64,000 nt of DNA from Kribbella steppae (GCF_004342025.1 NZ_SLWN01000007.1:277709-341708); one strand, 5' to 3'. Shown: positions 1 to 8,703, numbered from the stretch's first letter. Notes: generated from the sequence alone by a model not told the origin. A program made the numbers and translations.

Positions 1-2
1 AA

Positions 3-78
3 CGGACGACGCCGGGCTCAGCGGACGACGCCGGGCTCAGCGGATGACGCGGGGGTCAGCGGATGACGCCGGCGAACT
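3..78. repeat. 19-bp tandem repeat at kinase 3' end
   Basis: Units of 19 bp begin at 3, 22, 41 and 60 (CGGACGACGCCGGGCTCAG and variants; the last is partial). The fourth unit contains the stop codon and last codons of the adjacent kinase gene, so the array looks like repeated duplication of that gene's 3' terminus. The array may continue to the left of the window. Confidence 0.8.
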
Positions 79-559
79 GGACGATCGCCGCGGCCACCTG
101 GTCGAGTGGGGCGGCCCCGTCGAGCTCGAGATCCGCGGTGGCTCGGAGCAGTGGCTCGACCGTCTCCTTGAACTCGAGGCTTCGGGCCAGCTCCTCCGGA
201 TGCTTGCCGTAGCTGTTCGTTGTTCGATGAGCGAGGCGTTCGGCCATCACATCGGCCGCCACACTCAGCAGCACGACGCCGTCGAAGCGGTCCCTGAACT
301 TCCCCAGATTCGACGCACATCCGCTAACGAACAGCACCCCGTGCCCGTCCTCGGCCAGCAACTCCCGGACCCGATCCTCCCGCCATACCCAGTCCTTCCC
401 CGGCTGCAGTGGCGACGGGCCTTCACCATCCGCGCTGTCCACCCACTCCGACCACTCAGACGAATCGAGATCGACCGCCCGATAGCCCGACCCGGCCAGC
501 CGTTCCACCGCCGTCGACTTGCCAACGCCTGATACGCCCGTCACCAGGATTCGCCTCAT
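56..559 (-). CDS. P-loop kinase (adenylate/shikimate kinase-like)
   Basis: A 167-residue protein opening with a beta strand and a Walker A loop, GVSGVGKST (residues 8-16). This is the layout of small nucleoside- or shikimate-kinase-like proteins of the AAA_18/AAA_33 type. A D-x-D-S-S-E-W segment follows the P-loop, where these enzymes bind acceptor. A central LxSVxxDVMAERLxxRTxNxYGK stretch has the arginines expected of a lid. It is probably a cytosolic phosphotransferase with unknown substrate. The stop codon lies in the 19-bp repeat, so the C-terminus could vary between strains. Confidence 0.75.
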   Translation of the reverse strand: MRRILVTGVSGVGKSTAVERLAGSGYRAVDLDSSEWSEWVDSADGEGPSPLQPGKDWVWREDRVRELLAEDGHGVLFVSGCASNLGKFRDRFDGVVLLSVAADVMAERLAHRTTNSYGKHPEELARSLEFKETVEPLLRATADLELDGAAPLDQVAAAIVQFAGVIR

Positions 560-614
560 CGCGCCAGGCTACGACCCAACCGTGCCAACGAAGACAGCCC
601 CAGCGAGACCGAGT

Positions 615-1310
615 GGGACCCACCAATCAGCTGAGACCTCGCCGGCTGAGCGACACGGGCCGAGGGCTCACCGACAGCCGCTGGCAGTCCACACGACCCG
701 ATCCGCTGACGACTCACCGGCCAACGACACGGAGCGAGCGGTCACCAGCGCCGCTGGCGGTCCACACACCCGATCGGCTGAGGGCTTACCGGCCAGCGAT
801 ACGGAGCCAGGGCTCACCGACTGCCGCTGATGGTCCACACGACCCGACCGGCTGAAGTCTTGCCGACGAGCAGTACGAGGCGAGGGCTCAGCGGCAGCCG
901 CTGGCGGTCCACACGACCTGACCGGTCGACGGCGCACCGGCCAGCGACACAGAGCCAGGGCTCACCGACTGCCGCCAGCGGTCCGCACCACCCGATCGGC
1001 TGAGGGCTAACCGGCCACCGATACGAGGCGAGGAGTCACCCGCCGCCGGTAGTGGTCCACACGACCTGATCGGCTGAGGGCTTGGCGGCTGGGCGGTACG
1101 GGGCGAGGGGTCACCGGCTGCCGTTGGCGGTCCACACGACCCGACCGGCTGACGGCTTACCGGCCAGCGATACCAAGCCTGGAGTCACCGACAGCCGCTG
1201 GCGATCCACACGGCCCGATCGGCTGAGAGCTTCCCGGCTGGGCGATACGGAGCCAGGGTTCACCCTCCGCCGGTGGTGGTCCGGACGACTTGATCGGTTG
1301 AGGGCTTGGA
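615..1310. repeat. Degenerate 73-75-bp tandem repeat array, ~10 units
   Basis: The 787-bp gap between the kinase and the HNH gene is almost filled by a degenerate tandem repeat. The marker GTCCACACGACC, or a variant, recurs at 687, 760, 833, 907, 981, 1055, 1130, 1204 and 1279, with a diverged copy near 617. Spacing is 70 then 73-75 bp. Units carry a CGATCGG core, GGCTGAGGGCTTACCGG, and GAGCCAGGGCTCACCGAC. Several units contain GCCAGCG and CGCTGGC about 28 nt apart, able to pair. No convincing coding frame runs through it. Confidence 0.85.
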
Positions 1311-1346
1311 GAGGGGCTCGTCGCTCCAGGGGTTGTATGGAGGGGA

Positions 1347-3431
1347 TCACAGCGGACTGGGGCCAGGTTCGGTGGGTGGGGTGGGGTCGCCCCAGATTGC
1401 CTGGCGGGCGGCGTCTGGTGTGGTTTCGCGGTGTCGGGTGGTGGTGGGCGTCCAGGGGCGTGCGGCGGTGTCTGGGGAGTTGTTGGTTGGGTCGTGGTGG
1501 TGAGGTGGTCTGTATTTGTTGGGTGGGATGGGGTCGGGGTTGGCCCAGCCGGGGCGGGTGACGTGGACGACGTGGTCGATGATTTGGATGTGCCAGTGGC
1601 CGGTGTGGAGGTCGATGTGGTGGCGTTTGCAGAGTAGGACGAGGTTGGAGACGCAGGTGGTCCCGCCGTCGATCCAGTGCACGAGGTGGTGGGCTTCGCA
1701 TTGGATGGGTGGGGCGCCGCAGACGACGCAGCCGCGGTCGCGGGCGTTGAGTGCGAGTCGCATGGGTGCGGTGATGAGGCGTTTGGTGGTGCCGACGTCG
1801 AGGGGTTGGGATTTGGTGCCGAGGACGACGGGGATGGCTTGGGCGTCGCAGGCCAGGCGGCGGACGGCGGCTGCGGACAGGTCGTCGCCGAAGACGGTCT
1901 GGCCGGTCGCGTCGGCGGTGGCGGCTTTGAGGGCGTGGTAGTCGATGGTGATGGTGAGGTGGGCTTTCGGGCCGTGCCCGGGAATGTATTGGCCGAACCT
2001 GTCTTGACTTGACGCATCTCGACTCGACCCGTCGTGAGTCGATGCCTCGTGACTGGGCGCTTCGTGACTGGGCGCTTCGTGACTGGGCGCTTCGTGACTG
2101 GGCGCTTCGTGACTGGGCGCATCGTGAGCGGGCGCATCGTGAGCGGCAGGGCTGTCGACCGGTGGCAGGTCTCCACGGGCGCGCTGGTCGGAGTTGCCAG
2201 CGGTGCTGGAGCTGTCGCGATGTCCAGGAGGTCCATCCGTGCGGGCGTTTGCGCCGGTCGAGGTGCTGGGGCGGATGGGTTCGCCGAGGTGGCTGGCCGA
2301 GTCGTGATCGTCCCTCGGCTCGCCGACTGTAGGGCGGTCGGCGGGGAAGGTATTTCCCGTGCCGCGGTCGCCGGCGGCATTCGCCGTGCTGCGGTCACCG
2401 GGGGCCGCGGCACTGCGGTTGGCGGTGGTGCCGGTCGTGCTGTGGTTGCCGCCGGTGCTGGTCGTCGTACCGCGGCCAGCGGTGCTGGTTGTCGTGCTGG
2501 TCGCGGTGGTGTGGGTGATGGTGGCTGCGGTGTTGAGGAGGGTGGTTAGGGCGTCGGCTTGGCGTTTGTCGCGGGGGCGGGGGTCGGGGTGGCCGTCGAT
2601 GGTTTTGTGGGGTTTGGCGCCGCTGTGGATGAGGGTGCGGAGGAGTTCGGCGTTTTCGTTGGCCAGGTAGCCGCCGAACTTGACGCCGTTGTCGGCGGGT
2701 TTGAGGGTCAGGGATTCGCGGTGGTAGGCGCGGTTTTCGTCGGGTTCGGGGCCGTCGGGGTCGAGGATGTTGCGCATGCGGTGGGCGGCGTGGCGGAGTT
2801 GGCTGGGGGTGAAGGTGCGGGCCAGGTTGATGAGTTGGCGTTCGGCGGCGTCAAGGTTCTCCACCGGGACAGTGTCGGGGACCCGTTCCAGGGCGGACAC
2901 GATGGCAGCCGCCTGGGCGGGGTGCATCGGGCGACCCCGTTCGGTCTGCTTGTTGCTGTCGGCCCCATCGACCGTGCCGCCGTCATCGTCCTGGTCGGCG
3001 TCAACGGCCTGGTCGGCGTCAACGGCCTGGTCGGTGCCATCGGCACGGTCGGCGTCATCGGCCTGGCCGGGATCATCGCTCTGGTCGGTGTCGTCGGGGT
3101 CGGGGTTGGCGGGTACGTCGGCGGTGGGCGGCCCGGGGAATGGGGTGGCGGGGTCGGGGAGGGCGGCGGCGATGGCCTGGTACTTGGCCAGGGATTTGGC
3201 GAGGCGAAGGTCGCGGCGTGCCTCGACTGCGTCGACGCGGTAGCGCGTGGACAGGAACCGGGCGGTGTCGCCGGCGCCGATGTCGTTGGCGTAGCCGGAG
3301 GCGTCGAGGTCGCCGACGAGGTGGAGGTAGTAGGTCTTCAACCTGTTGATCTCGGCGACGGCCGCGTCGAGGCGCGACAGCTTCTCGCTGCCGGTCATCG
3401 ACCAGGCGGGTCGTTCGCCGAGGATCTCCAT
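1347..3431 (-). CDS. DUF222 / HNH endonuclease (13E12-repeat family)
   Basis: The N-terminal half is the helical DUF222 domain. The C-terminal part carries an HNH nuclease: CVVCG, then AHHLVHWIDGG, NLVLLCKRHH and H-x-G-H-W, giving the Cys pair and the His/Asn of the zinc-supported beta-beta-alpha-metal fold. This is the family of the M. tuberculosis 13E12 repeats, often multicopy in actinobacteria. The middle is low complexity and holds two minisatellites coding a repeated S-H-E-A-P block and a D-A-D-Q-A-V block. The ATG at 3431 is chosen because AGGGTGG lies 6 nt upstream; a start at 3455 is possible. Substrate unknown. Confidence 0.85.
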   Translation of the reverse strand: MEILGERPAWSMTGSEKLSRLDAAVAEINRLKTYYLHLVGDLDASGYANDIGAGDTARFLSTRYRVDAVEARRDLRLAKSLAKYQAIAAALPDPATPFPGPPTADVPANPDPDDTDQSDDPGQADDADRADGTDQAVDADQAVDADQDDDGGTVDGADSNKQTERGRPMHPAQAAAIVSALERVPDTVPVENLDAAERQLINLARTFTPSQLRHAAHRMRNILDPDGPEPDENRAYHRESLTLKPADNGVKFGGYLANENAELLRTLIHSGAKPHKTIDGHPDPRPRDKRQADALTTLLNTAATITHTTATSTTTSTAGRGTTTSTGGNHSTTGTTANRSAAAPGDRSTANAAGDRGTGNTFPADRPTVGEPRDDHDSASHLGEPIRPSTSTGANARTDGPPGHRDSSSTAGNSDQRARGDLPPVDSPAAHDAPAHDAPSHEAPSHEAPSHEAPSHEAPSHEASTHDGSSRDASSQDRFGQYIPGHGPKAHLTITIDYHALKAATADATGQTVFGDDLSAAAVRRLACDAQAIPVVLGTKSQPLDVGTTKRLITAPMRLALNARDRGCVVCGAPPIQCEAHHLVHWIDGGTTCVSNLVLLCKRHHIDLHTGHWHIQIIDHVVHVTRPGWANPDPIPPNKYRPPHHHDPTNNSPDTAARPWTPTTTRHRETTPDAARQAIWGDPTPPTEPGPSPL
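2036..2140. repeat. 15-bp in-frame minisatellite in HNH gene
   Basis: Seven consecutive 15-bp units (GACTGGGCGCTTCGT, four identical copies at 2051-2110) encode a five-residue S-H-E-A-P repeat on the minus strand. Being a multiple of three, copy changes would keep the reading frame. Confidence 0.9.
2991..3098. repeat. 18-bp in-frame minisatellite in HNH gene
   Basis: About six 18-bp units (CTGGTCGGCGTCAACGGC and variants, exact copies at 2991 and 3009) encode an acidic D-Q-A-V-D-A repeat between the DUF222 segments. Confidence 0.85.
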
Positions 3432-3499
3432 GGCGACCACCCTAGGCATCCCCACCGACAGTTCTCAAACCAGGAATCCCGTTATTTTTAAGGGATTTC

Positions 3500-3531
3500 T
3501 GTCCACAGATACTGTCCCCAGGTTGTCCACA
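3500..3531 (+). promoter_or_regulatory. Two DnaA-box-like motifs upstream of HNH gene
   Basis: CTGTCCACA (3500-3508) and TTGTCCACA (3523-3531) lie 23 bp apart in a short AT-richer stretch upstream of the HNH start. The second matches the high-GC actinobacterial DnaA box. There is no dnaA or dnaN here and only two boxes, so this is not evidence for the chromosomal origin. Confidence 0.4.
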
Positions 3532-3597
3532 GAACACAAGATCCGTGCGCAACTGGTGCCGATTGATGTAGGCCGGCAGAAGGAGACACCCGGGGCG

Positions 3598-4839
3598 TCA
3601 GGAGCACGAGGGGAGGCGACTGCCCAACCGCCGCAGCGGGGAGAGAGACAGGCTCAGCGGAGAGAGGAACAGACCTGCGATGGCGACGGTCAGGGCGAGA
3701 CGGATCCCCATGAGTCCGGCAGCAAGTCCCCCGAGCAAGGCGCCGAGAGGCGTCAGGCCCAGGCCCAGGAAGTTGATGGTGGCAACGACTCTGCCTTGGA
3801 TCGCCTGCGGTGTGACCGCCTGGCGGATGGCCATGACGGCGACGTCGACGGTCTGGCTGAAGACGCCGTACAGGAAGTTGATCGCGATCAGCGCGGCGAT
3901 CGTCGCGGCACCGGAGCCGTGGAGGAACGACGTGCAGAGCATCACCAGGTCGGAGATGAGTGCGGCGAACACGACCACGCGGCCGTAGCCGAACCAGCGG
4001 GGCATCCAGCCGGAGAGCAGTGAGCCGACCAACGCACCCGGCCCGAACGCGGCCAGGACGATACCCATGGCAGCGCCAGGCAACTCCAGCGAGCGGGACA
4101 GGAACAGGAGATACACGGTCATCAGGGCGGTGAAGAAGAACTGGTAGACGCAGGTCGCGATCGCCACCGCCCGGAGCGAACCATCGTCCACCACCACCTT
4201 CAGCCCATCCCGGATCTGTCGCAGTACGCCGCCGGACGGAGCGACCGGAGCCGTGTCGAGGCCGCGGATGCGCCAGATCGACAGGAACGAGATCACGAAG
4301 AAGAAGGCACTGGCCAGTACGGCGAAAGGTGCTGTCAGCAACGACACGAGGCCGCCGCCGAGCGCGGGTCCGGAGATCTGTGCGGCCGACTTGCTGCTCT
4401 CCAGGATGCTGTTGCCTTGCGCAAGCTGATCGCGTCGGACGAGTCGCGGGAACGATGCCTGGTACGCGACGTCGAAGCACACGCTGAACACTCCGCTGAC
4501 GAAGGCAACGACGTACAGGAAGGGCAGTCCGAGCGTCCACGCGATCGGGACGAGCCCGAGCAGGACGGCTCGGCCGAAGTCGGCGTACACCATCATGGTG
4601 CGGGCTCGCCAGCGGTCGACCAGTACGCCGACGAACAGTGAGAACAACAGGATCGGTAATTGCTGCGCGGCCCGGAGTCCACCCAGCTGCGCGGCGCCGG
4701 CACCGAGCGAGACGACCGCGACCAGCGGCAACGTCACCTGGCTGGCATGAGTGGCGAGCAACGAGGCGCTCTGACCGATCCAGAGCATGAGGAAATCACG
4801 ATCCGCCCACAGGCTGGGCGCGCGCGACGACAGCGACAC
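3598..4839 (-). CDS. MFS transporter
   Basis: A 413-residue polytopic protein with about 12 hydrophobic segments, beginning with the WADRDFLMLWIGQSAS segment common in EntS/MFS_3-type exporters and carrying a DRWRAR-type loop-2/3 motif (near residues 77-82). It acts in the cytoplasmic membrane, probably as a proton-driven exporter; its substrate cannot be read from the sequence. The GTG start at 4839 is supported by AAGGA about 7 nt upstream. It stands alone, with no partner gene in the same direction within 450 bp. Confidence 0.85.
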   Translation of the reverse strand: MSLSSRAPSLWADRDFLMLWIGQSASLLATHASQVTLPLVAVVSLGAGAAQLGGLRAAQQLPILLFSLFVGVLVDRWRARTMMVYADFGRAVLLGLVPIAWTLGLPFLYVVAFVSGVFSVCFDVAYQASFPRLVRRDQLAQGNSILESSKSAAQISGPALGGGLVSLLTAPFAVLASAFFFVISFLSIWRIRGLDTAPVAPSGGVLRQIRDGLKVVVDDGSLRAVAIATCVYQFFFTALMTVYLLFLSRSLELPGAAMGIVLAAFGPGALVGSLLSGWMPRWFGYGRVVVFAALISDLVMLCTSFLHGSGAATIAALIAINFLYGVFSQTVDVAVMAIRQAVTPQAIQGRVVATINFLGLGLTPLGALLGGLAAGLMGIRLALTVAIAGLFLSPLSLSLSPLRRLGSRLPSCS

Positions 4840-5121
4840 GAGGAGTCCTTCGAGACAGCCCGAATCCGGGCAGGAGAAACCGTGCCGCTACACCGAAAGC
4901 AGCACGCGATGACAGTTCAGGTCAGCGCGTGCCCGATTGACCGGGCATCCCCAACTCCTACAAGGTCTCGACTCCCCCGCACCATAACTACACCGGCCCA
5001 ATCCGGCCAAGCGGATTGTTCGACCACCACATCCCGGAAGCCTTGCTGCCCTGCTCCGCCAGTGGCAGCCGCCCGTGGAAAACGAACCAGCGTGTTTCGG
5101 TGGTGCAGGAAGGGGTTCGGG

Positions 5122-5238
5122 GTGAGTGTTGCGGTGCTGGTTTCATTTCCGGTGGAGAGTCTGGCGACTGCGCAGAGCCTTGGGCGGTCTCTGGTCGAGC
5201 GCGGTTGGGCCTCCGGGGCGGGTCGACTCGATTCCTGA
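5122..5238 (+). CDS. Possible 38-aa small ORF or gene remnant
   Basis: The 452-bp stretch 4840-5291 has no normal gene. Inside it a GTG at 5122 is preceded by AGGAAGGGG (5108-5116) at good spacing and opens a 38-codon frame ending at 5238. The translation starts V-S-V-A-V-L-V-S-F-P-V-E-S-L and looks protein-like but matches no family I recognise. It may be a small gene, the start of a decayed gene, or chance. Nothing else was identified in the rest of the gap. Confidence 0.25.
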   Translation: MSVAVLVSFPVESLATAQSLGRSLVERGWASGAGRLDS

Positions 5239-5291
5239 GGCTGGTGTCAGGTTCGGCGCTCGCCGTGGAGGCGGAACTCGCGCACCCATGG

Positions 5292-6689
5292 TCAGCAGCG
5301 AGTGCCGGGAGCCGGGACCACCACGCCGTCGGCCAGATAGGCGTCGATCTTCGTCCGGGCGCACTCGTTCGACAGGTAGAGCGTGTGCCCCGGCCCGTCG
5401 TGGTAGATCGAGCCGCTGCCGGGCACCTGCGCGATCACCCGCGACGCCGAGTCGAACTCGCTCCAATTGCCCGCCATCACCAACGGCGGCAGACCCATCG
5501 GCAGTGCGGCCGGCTGGTTCTGCACCGGGATCGGCCAGCCGACGCATGACAGCATGGCGTACGCGATCGTCCCAGCGAGGCCCGTGTACGGCGCTGCCGC
5601 CTCCATCCGCCGTACCTGCCGCTGAAGCTCACGCTGGTTGGCCGGGTGGGGCCAGTCGGTGCACTCGACGACGCCAGGCGAGGGCGCGGCCGGAAACGGC
5701 TGGTTGGGCGGCGCAGGCGTGAACCCGGAAGCGTCGCCAGCCGCGGCCTTCTTGATCGCTTCAGCCAGTCGCCCGTACGACGCCGGCCCGCCACGCGCGA
5801 GGTATAGCCCGAGCTTGCGGATCTCGTTCCCGTCGTACGTCGTACTGCCCGCCGGAAGCGGATCGCGGTTCGCCCGAGCCACCACGCGTTTCCAAGTTGC
5901 CGGGTCAACCGAACAGGAAGCCTCGGTGCGGCACCAGTTGAAGAAGCGGACCATGAAGGTGTCGACGTCACGGGCCAGCTGGTTCAGCTCGCGATCCCAG
6001 TCGGCCGCGCTGTGGTTCCAGGTGCCGTCGAGGACAATCGTGCGGACTCGCTGCGGAAAGAGCCTGGCGTACGCCTGCGCCAGGAAGCCCCCGTACGACG
6101 CTCCGTAGAAGTTGACCTGTGATTCGCCGAGGGCCTTCCGGATCGCCTCCAGATCCCGGGCGTGACTGGCCGAGTCCATCGACGCGAACAGCTCTGGATC
6201 CTTGGCCTGACACTGCACCGCCGCCGCCCGGTTCGCAGCCGCGAGCCGATCGAAGGAGGCCTGATCGCGCGGCAGCCGCGGCAGGCGGACACCCTTCCAC
6301 TCGCACGGCAGGTTCGTACTCAGCCCAGGCGTGTTCGGCCCGCCGCGCAGATCCCACGTGACGATGTCCATCTTCTGCCGCAGGCCCGCGAACGCCTGAC
6401 CGCCGCCGTACGAGCGCATGAGGTCGATGCTGTTACCGGTCGGACCACCGAAGTTGACCGTCACCGAGCCCTGCGCCTTGGCGGCAGTTGACCGCAACCG
6501 GCCGAGCATCAGCGTGATCTGCCGACCGCCTGGCTTACCCCAGTCGACCGGGACCTGCAGCGACGCGCATTCGATGCCGACCGTGCCGGGACCGCCGGGG
6601 CACTCACCCCAATCCAGACTCGGCGCAGCCGAGGCGGGCACTGTGATCGCGTTCAGCGCGAGCGCGCCGATCGTGAGTAGTTTGAGCAT
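5292..6689 (-). CDS. Secreted TAP-like alpha/beta-hydrolase (tripeptidyl aminopeptidase type)
   Basis: A 465-residue exported hydrolase. A hydrophobic signal peptide (MLKLLTIGALALNAITVPASA) is followed by a mature part typical of Streptomyces tripeptidyl aminopeptidases/SlpD-E: an NFGGPTG oxyanion segment, the nucleophile elbow GASYGG (Ser about 198), and a C-terminal TAP domain with WSEFD (acid) and GPGHTLY (His). Six or more cysteines suit an extracellular protein. An upstream in-frame ATG at 6725 exists; the start at 6689 gives the cleaner signal peptide, though neither has a strong ribosome site. Divergent from the histidine kinase gene. Confidence 0.85.
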   Translation of the reverse strand: MLKLLTIGALALNAITVPASAAPSLDWGECPGGPGTVGIECASLQVPVDWGKPGGRQITLMLGRLRSTAAKAQGSVTVNFGGPTGNSIDLMRSYGGGQAFAGLRQKMDIVTWDLRGGPNTPGLSTNLPCEWKGVRLPRLPRDQASFDRLAAANRAAAVQCQAKDPELFASMDSASHARDLEAIRKALGESQVNFYGASYGGFLAQAYARLFPQRVRTIVLDGTWNHSAADWDRELNQLARDVDTFMVRFFNWCRTEASCSVDPATWKRVVARANRDPLPAGSTTYDGNEIRKLGLYLARGGPASYGRLAEAIKKAAAGDASGFTPAPPNQPFPAAPSPGVVECTDWPHPANQRELQRQVRRMEAAAPYTGLAGTIAYAMLSCVGWPIPVQNQPAALPMGLPPLVMAGNWSEFDSASRVIAQVPGSGSIYHDGPGHTLYLSNECARTKIDAYLADGVVVPAPGTRC

Positions 6690-6789
6690 GCCGCCCACGC
6701 TGTCGCGGATCAGCGAGGTGCACATCGGACGGCAGGCCGACAGACCTGGGTCCGATGTGACGAGGTGGCCGGTCGGTTAGGTTCGGTGG

Positions 6790-7908
6790 GTGACGGAGTC
6801 CGCGTTGACCCGGCGGCAGTTGATCGCCGCCGACTGCCTAGTAGCTGTCGTGTACGCCGTCCTGCTCGCGTTCATGACCCCCTCGGACCTGCCACCGTGG
6901 ACCGTCCTCCTGACAGTAGCCCTCGCCATACCGGTCGCCGTACGACGGATCTGGCCACTGCCCGCCCTCGCGGCCGTGCTCGTCCTCTCAGTGGCGGCCG
7001 TCGCCATCCACGCACTCCGCGACCCACTACTCGCCGCTTCATACGTCCTGTACGTCGTCGGCCTCACGCGTGCGCCATCACCTCCCCCGGCAACCAGTCG
7101 CCTGATCAGCACGGCCGGCGCGACTGGTCTCGTCGTACTCCTCTTCGCCGTCACCACCGGAGGCTCGACGGAGGGCTCGACGGAGGTCGTGCTCGTGCTG
7201 TCCGGCATGGCCGGGATGTACGGCGCCTGGATGCTCGGTCGCGTAGTGAGGGACCGGCGAGCGGCCGCGATTCAGGCGGCGCGGGCCCTGGCCAAGCAGG
7301 CCGTATCGGACGAAAGGCTGCGGATCGCCCGGGAACTGCACGACATCGTTGCCCACAGCATGGGCCTGATCGCGGTCAAGGCCGGCGTCGCCAACCACGT
7401 CCTGCACGTCCGGCCGGAAGAGGTTTCCGACGCATTGTCGGTGATCGAGACCACGAGCCGCGACGCACTGGTCGAGCTACGCCACATGCTCAGCCTCCTG
7501 CGTACGATGGACGAACCGCCGACCGCCGGACTGTCCGCACTCCCCGAGTTGGCCGCGCGCATCGAGTCCACCGGCGTCCAGGTCGAGTTCGTCGTGGAGG
7601 TGACCGAGCCCATACCGGAGGCGGTCGGGCTGACAGTCCACCGCATCGTCCAGGAGTGTCTGACCAACGTCACCAGACACGCTCGAGCGAGTCGTTGCCG
7701 AGTGCACGTTTCTGGCGACGCGTACGCCGTCCAGGTGGAAGTGACCGACGACGGGGTGGGTGGGGCCGTCACCGAAGGGCATGGGTTGATCGGGATCAGG
7801 GAGAGGGTGAGCATGTACGACGGTTCGTTCCGGGCCGGGCCGCGATCTGGCCGCGGGTTCGAGGTCGTCGTACGACTGCCGTACCAGCGGGCCGGAGTGA
7901 GTGCGTGA
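6790..7908 (+). CDS. NarL-type sensor histidine kinase
   Basis: A 372-residue kinase of the HisKA_3/HATPase_c class. Residues 1-150 hold about four to five membrane helices with little extracellular sequence. The dimerisation helix carries RIARELHDIVAHS with phospho-acceptor His about 184. The ATPase domain shows VxRIVQECLTNVTRHA (N box), DDGVGG and GHGLIGIRERV (G boxes). A TAGGTT hexamer ends about 7 nt before the GTG start, consistent with a leaderless transcript. Its stop overlaps the start of the response regulator by 4 nt (GTGA), so the two are a cognate pair. Confidence 0.92.
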   Translation: MTESALTRRQLIAADCLVAVVYAVLLAFMTPSDLPPWTVLLTVALAIPVAVRRIWPLPALAAVLVLSVAAVAIHALRDPLLAASYVLYVVGLTRAPSPPPATSRLISTAGATGLVVLLFAVTTGGSTEGSTEVVLVLSGMAGMYGAWMLGRVVRDRRAAAIQAARALAKQAVSDERLRIARELHDIVAHSMGLIAVKAGVANHVLHVRPEEVSDALSVIETTSRDALVELRHMLSLLRTMDEPPTAGLSALPELAARIESTGVQVEFVVEVTEPIPEAVGLTVHRIVQECLTNVTRHARASRCRVHVSGDAYAVQVEVTDDGVGGAVTEGHGLIGIRERVSMYDGSFRAGPRSGRGFEVVVRLPYQRAGVSA

Positions 7909-8576
7909 GCGACATCCGCGTCCTGGTGGCAGACGATCAGGCGTTGTTGCGCGGCAGCTTCCGGGTGCTGATCGACACGACCCCCGGCCTCGTCACGGTC
8001 GGCGAGGCCGCGGACGGGGTGGAGGCGGTCGAACTCGCGCGGCGGGACCGGCCGGACGTCGTACTGATGGATGTCCGGATGCCGCGGCTCGACGGGATCG
8101 AGGCGACCCGGCAACTGTGCGCATCACCCGAGACGGATGGCGTACGCGTGCTGATCCTGACGATGTTCGATCTGGACGATTCCGTGTACGCCGCTCTGCG
8201 GGCCGGCGCGAGTGGATTCCTGCTGAAGGACGTACCGCCCGCGGAGTTGCTCCAGGCAATCAAAGTCGTCGCGGCCGGCGAAGGGCTGCTCGCCCCGTCC
8301 ATCACCCGCCGGCTGATCGCGGAGTTCGCCCGCTTGGCCGAGCCCGGCCAGTCGCCGCTGCACGGGCTCGATGGAGTGACCGAGCGGGAGCGCGACGTGC
8401 TGTCGCTGATCGCGCGCGGCCTGTCCAACAAGGAGATCTGCGACCACCTGCACGTCGGCCACGGCACTGTGAAGACCCACATCGGCCACCTGCTCGCCAA
8501 AGTCCAGGCCCGCGACCGCGCCCAGTTGGTCATCGCAGCCTACGAATCAGGCCTGGTCCAACCGCGGCGGCGGTAG
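7905..8576 (+). CDS. LuxR/NarL-family response regulator
   Basis: A 223-residue regulator partner of the preceding kinase. The receiver domain (1-120) has the acidic pair VADDQ, phospho-Asp56 in VVLMDVRMP, and the conserved LLKDVPP lysine. The C-terminal LuxR helix-turn-helix runs LTxRExxVL-like (TERERDVLSLIARGLSNKEI) to HGTVKTHIGHLLAK. GTG start chosen because it overlaps the kinase stop (translational coupling). Targets are not evident; the neighbouring peptidase and SDR genes are candidates by proximity only. Confidence 0.92.
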   Translation: MSDIRVLVADDQALLRGSFRVLIDTTPGLVTVGEAADGVEAVELARRDRPDVVLMDVRMPRLDGIEATRQLCASPETDGVRVLILTMFDLDDSVYAALRAGASGFLLKDVPPAELLQAIKVVAAGEGLLAPSITRRLIAEFARLAEPGQSPLHGLDGVTERERDVLSLIARGLSNKEICDHLHVGHGTVKTHIGHLLAKVQARDRAQLVIAAYESGLVQPRRR

Positions 8577-8652
8577 CGGCCCAACCCCGGTAATAGTCCG
8601 CTCACCAGGTGGATCCGACCGGCAGGAGAAAAGTTCACTTGCCTGGAGTTAG

Positions 8653-8685
8653 TTAGGCGGCTAAGTTTTGTGATTAGCCGACTAA
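8653..8685. promoter_or_regulatory. Paired TTAG-N4-CTAA palindromes (operator)
   Basis: TTAGGCGGCTAA (8653-8664) and TTAGCCGACTAA (8674-8685) sit exactly 21 bp apart. Together they form a larger inverted repeat (arms 8650-8664 and 8674-8688, 14 of 15 positions matching, 9-nt spacer). Two helical turns of spacing suggest two regulator dimers on one DNA face. The site lies 18 bp before the SDR start. Confidence 0.7.
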
Positions 8686-8703
8686 CTACATGAAGGGTAC
8701 GCC

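Noticed and set aside
615..1310. CRISPR array
   Set aside because: The whole ~74-bp unit is repeated, with no alternation of conserved short repeats and unique spacers, and no cas genes are present.
1157..2413. A 418-codon minus-strand Pro/Thr-rich frame overlapping the HNH gene
   Set aside because: Off-frame shadow of the DUF222-HNH gene, with low-complexity composition and no motif.
3495..3535. Chromosomal replication origin
   Set aside because: Only two DnaA-like boxes and no dnaA, dnaN, rpmH or AT-rich unwinding region.
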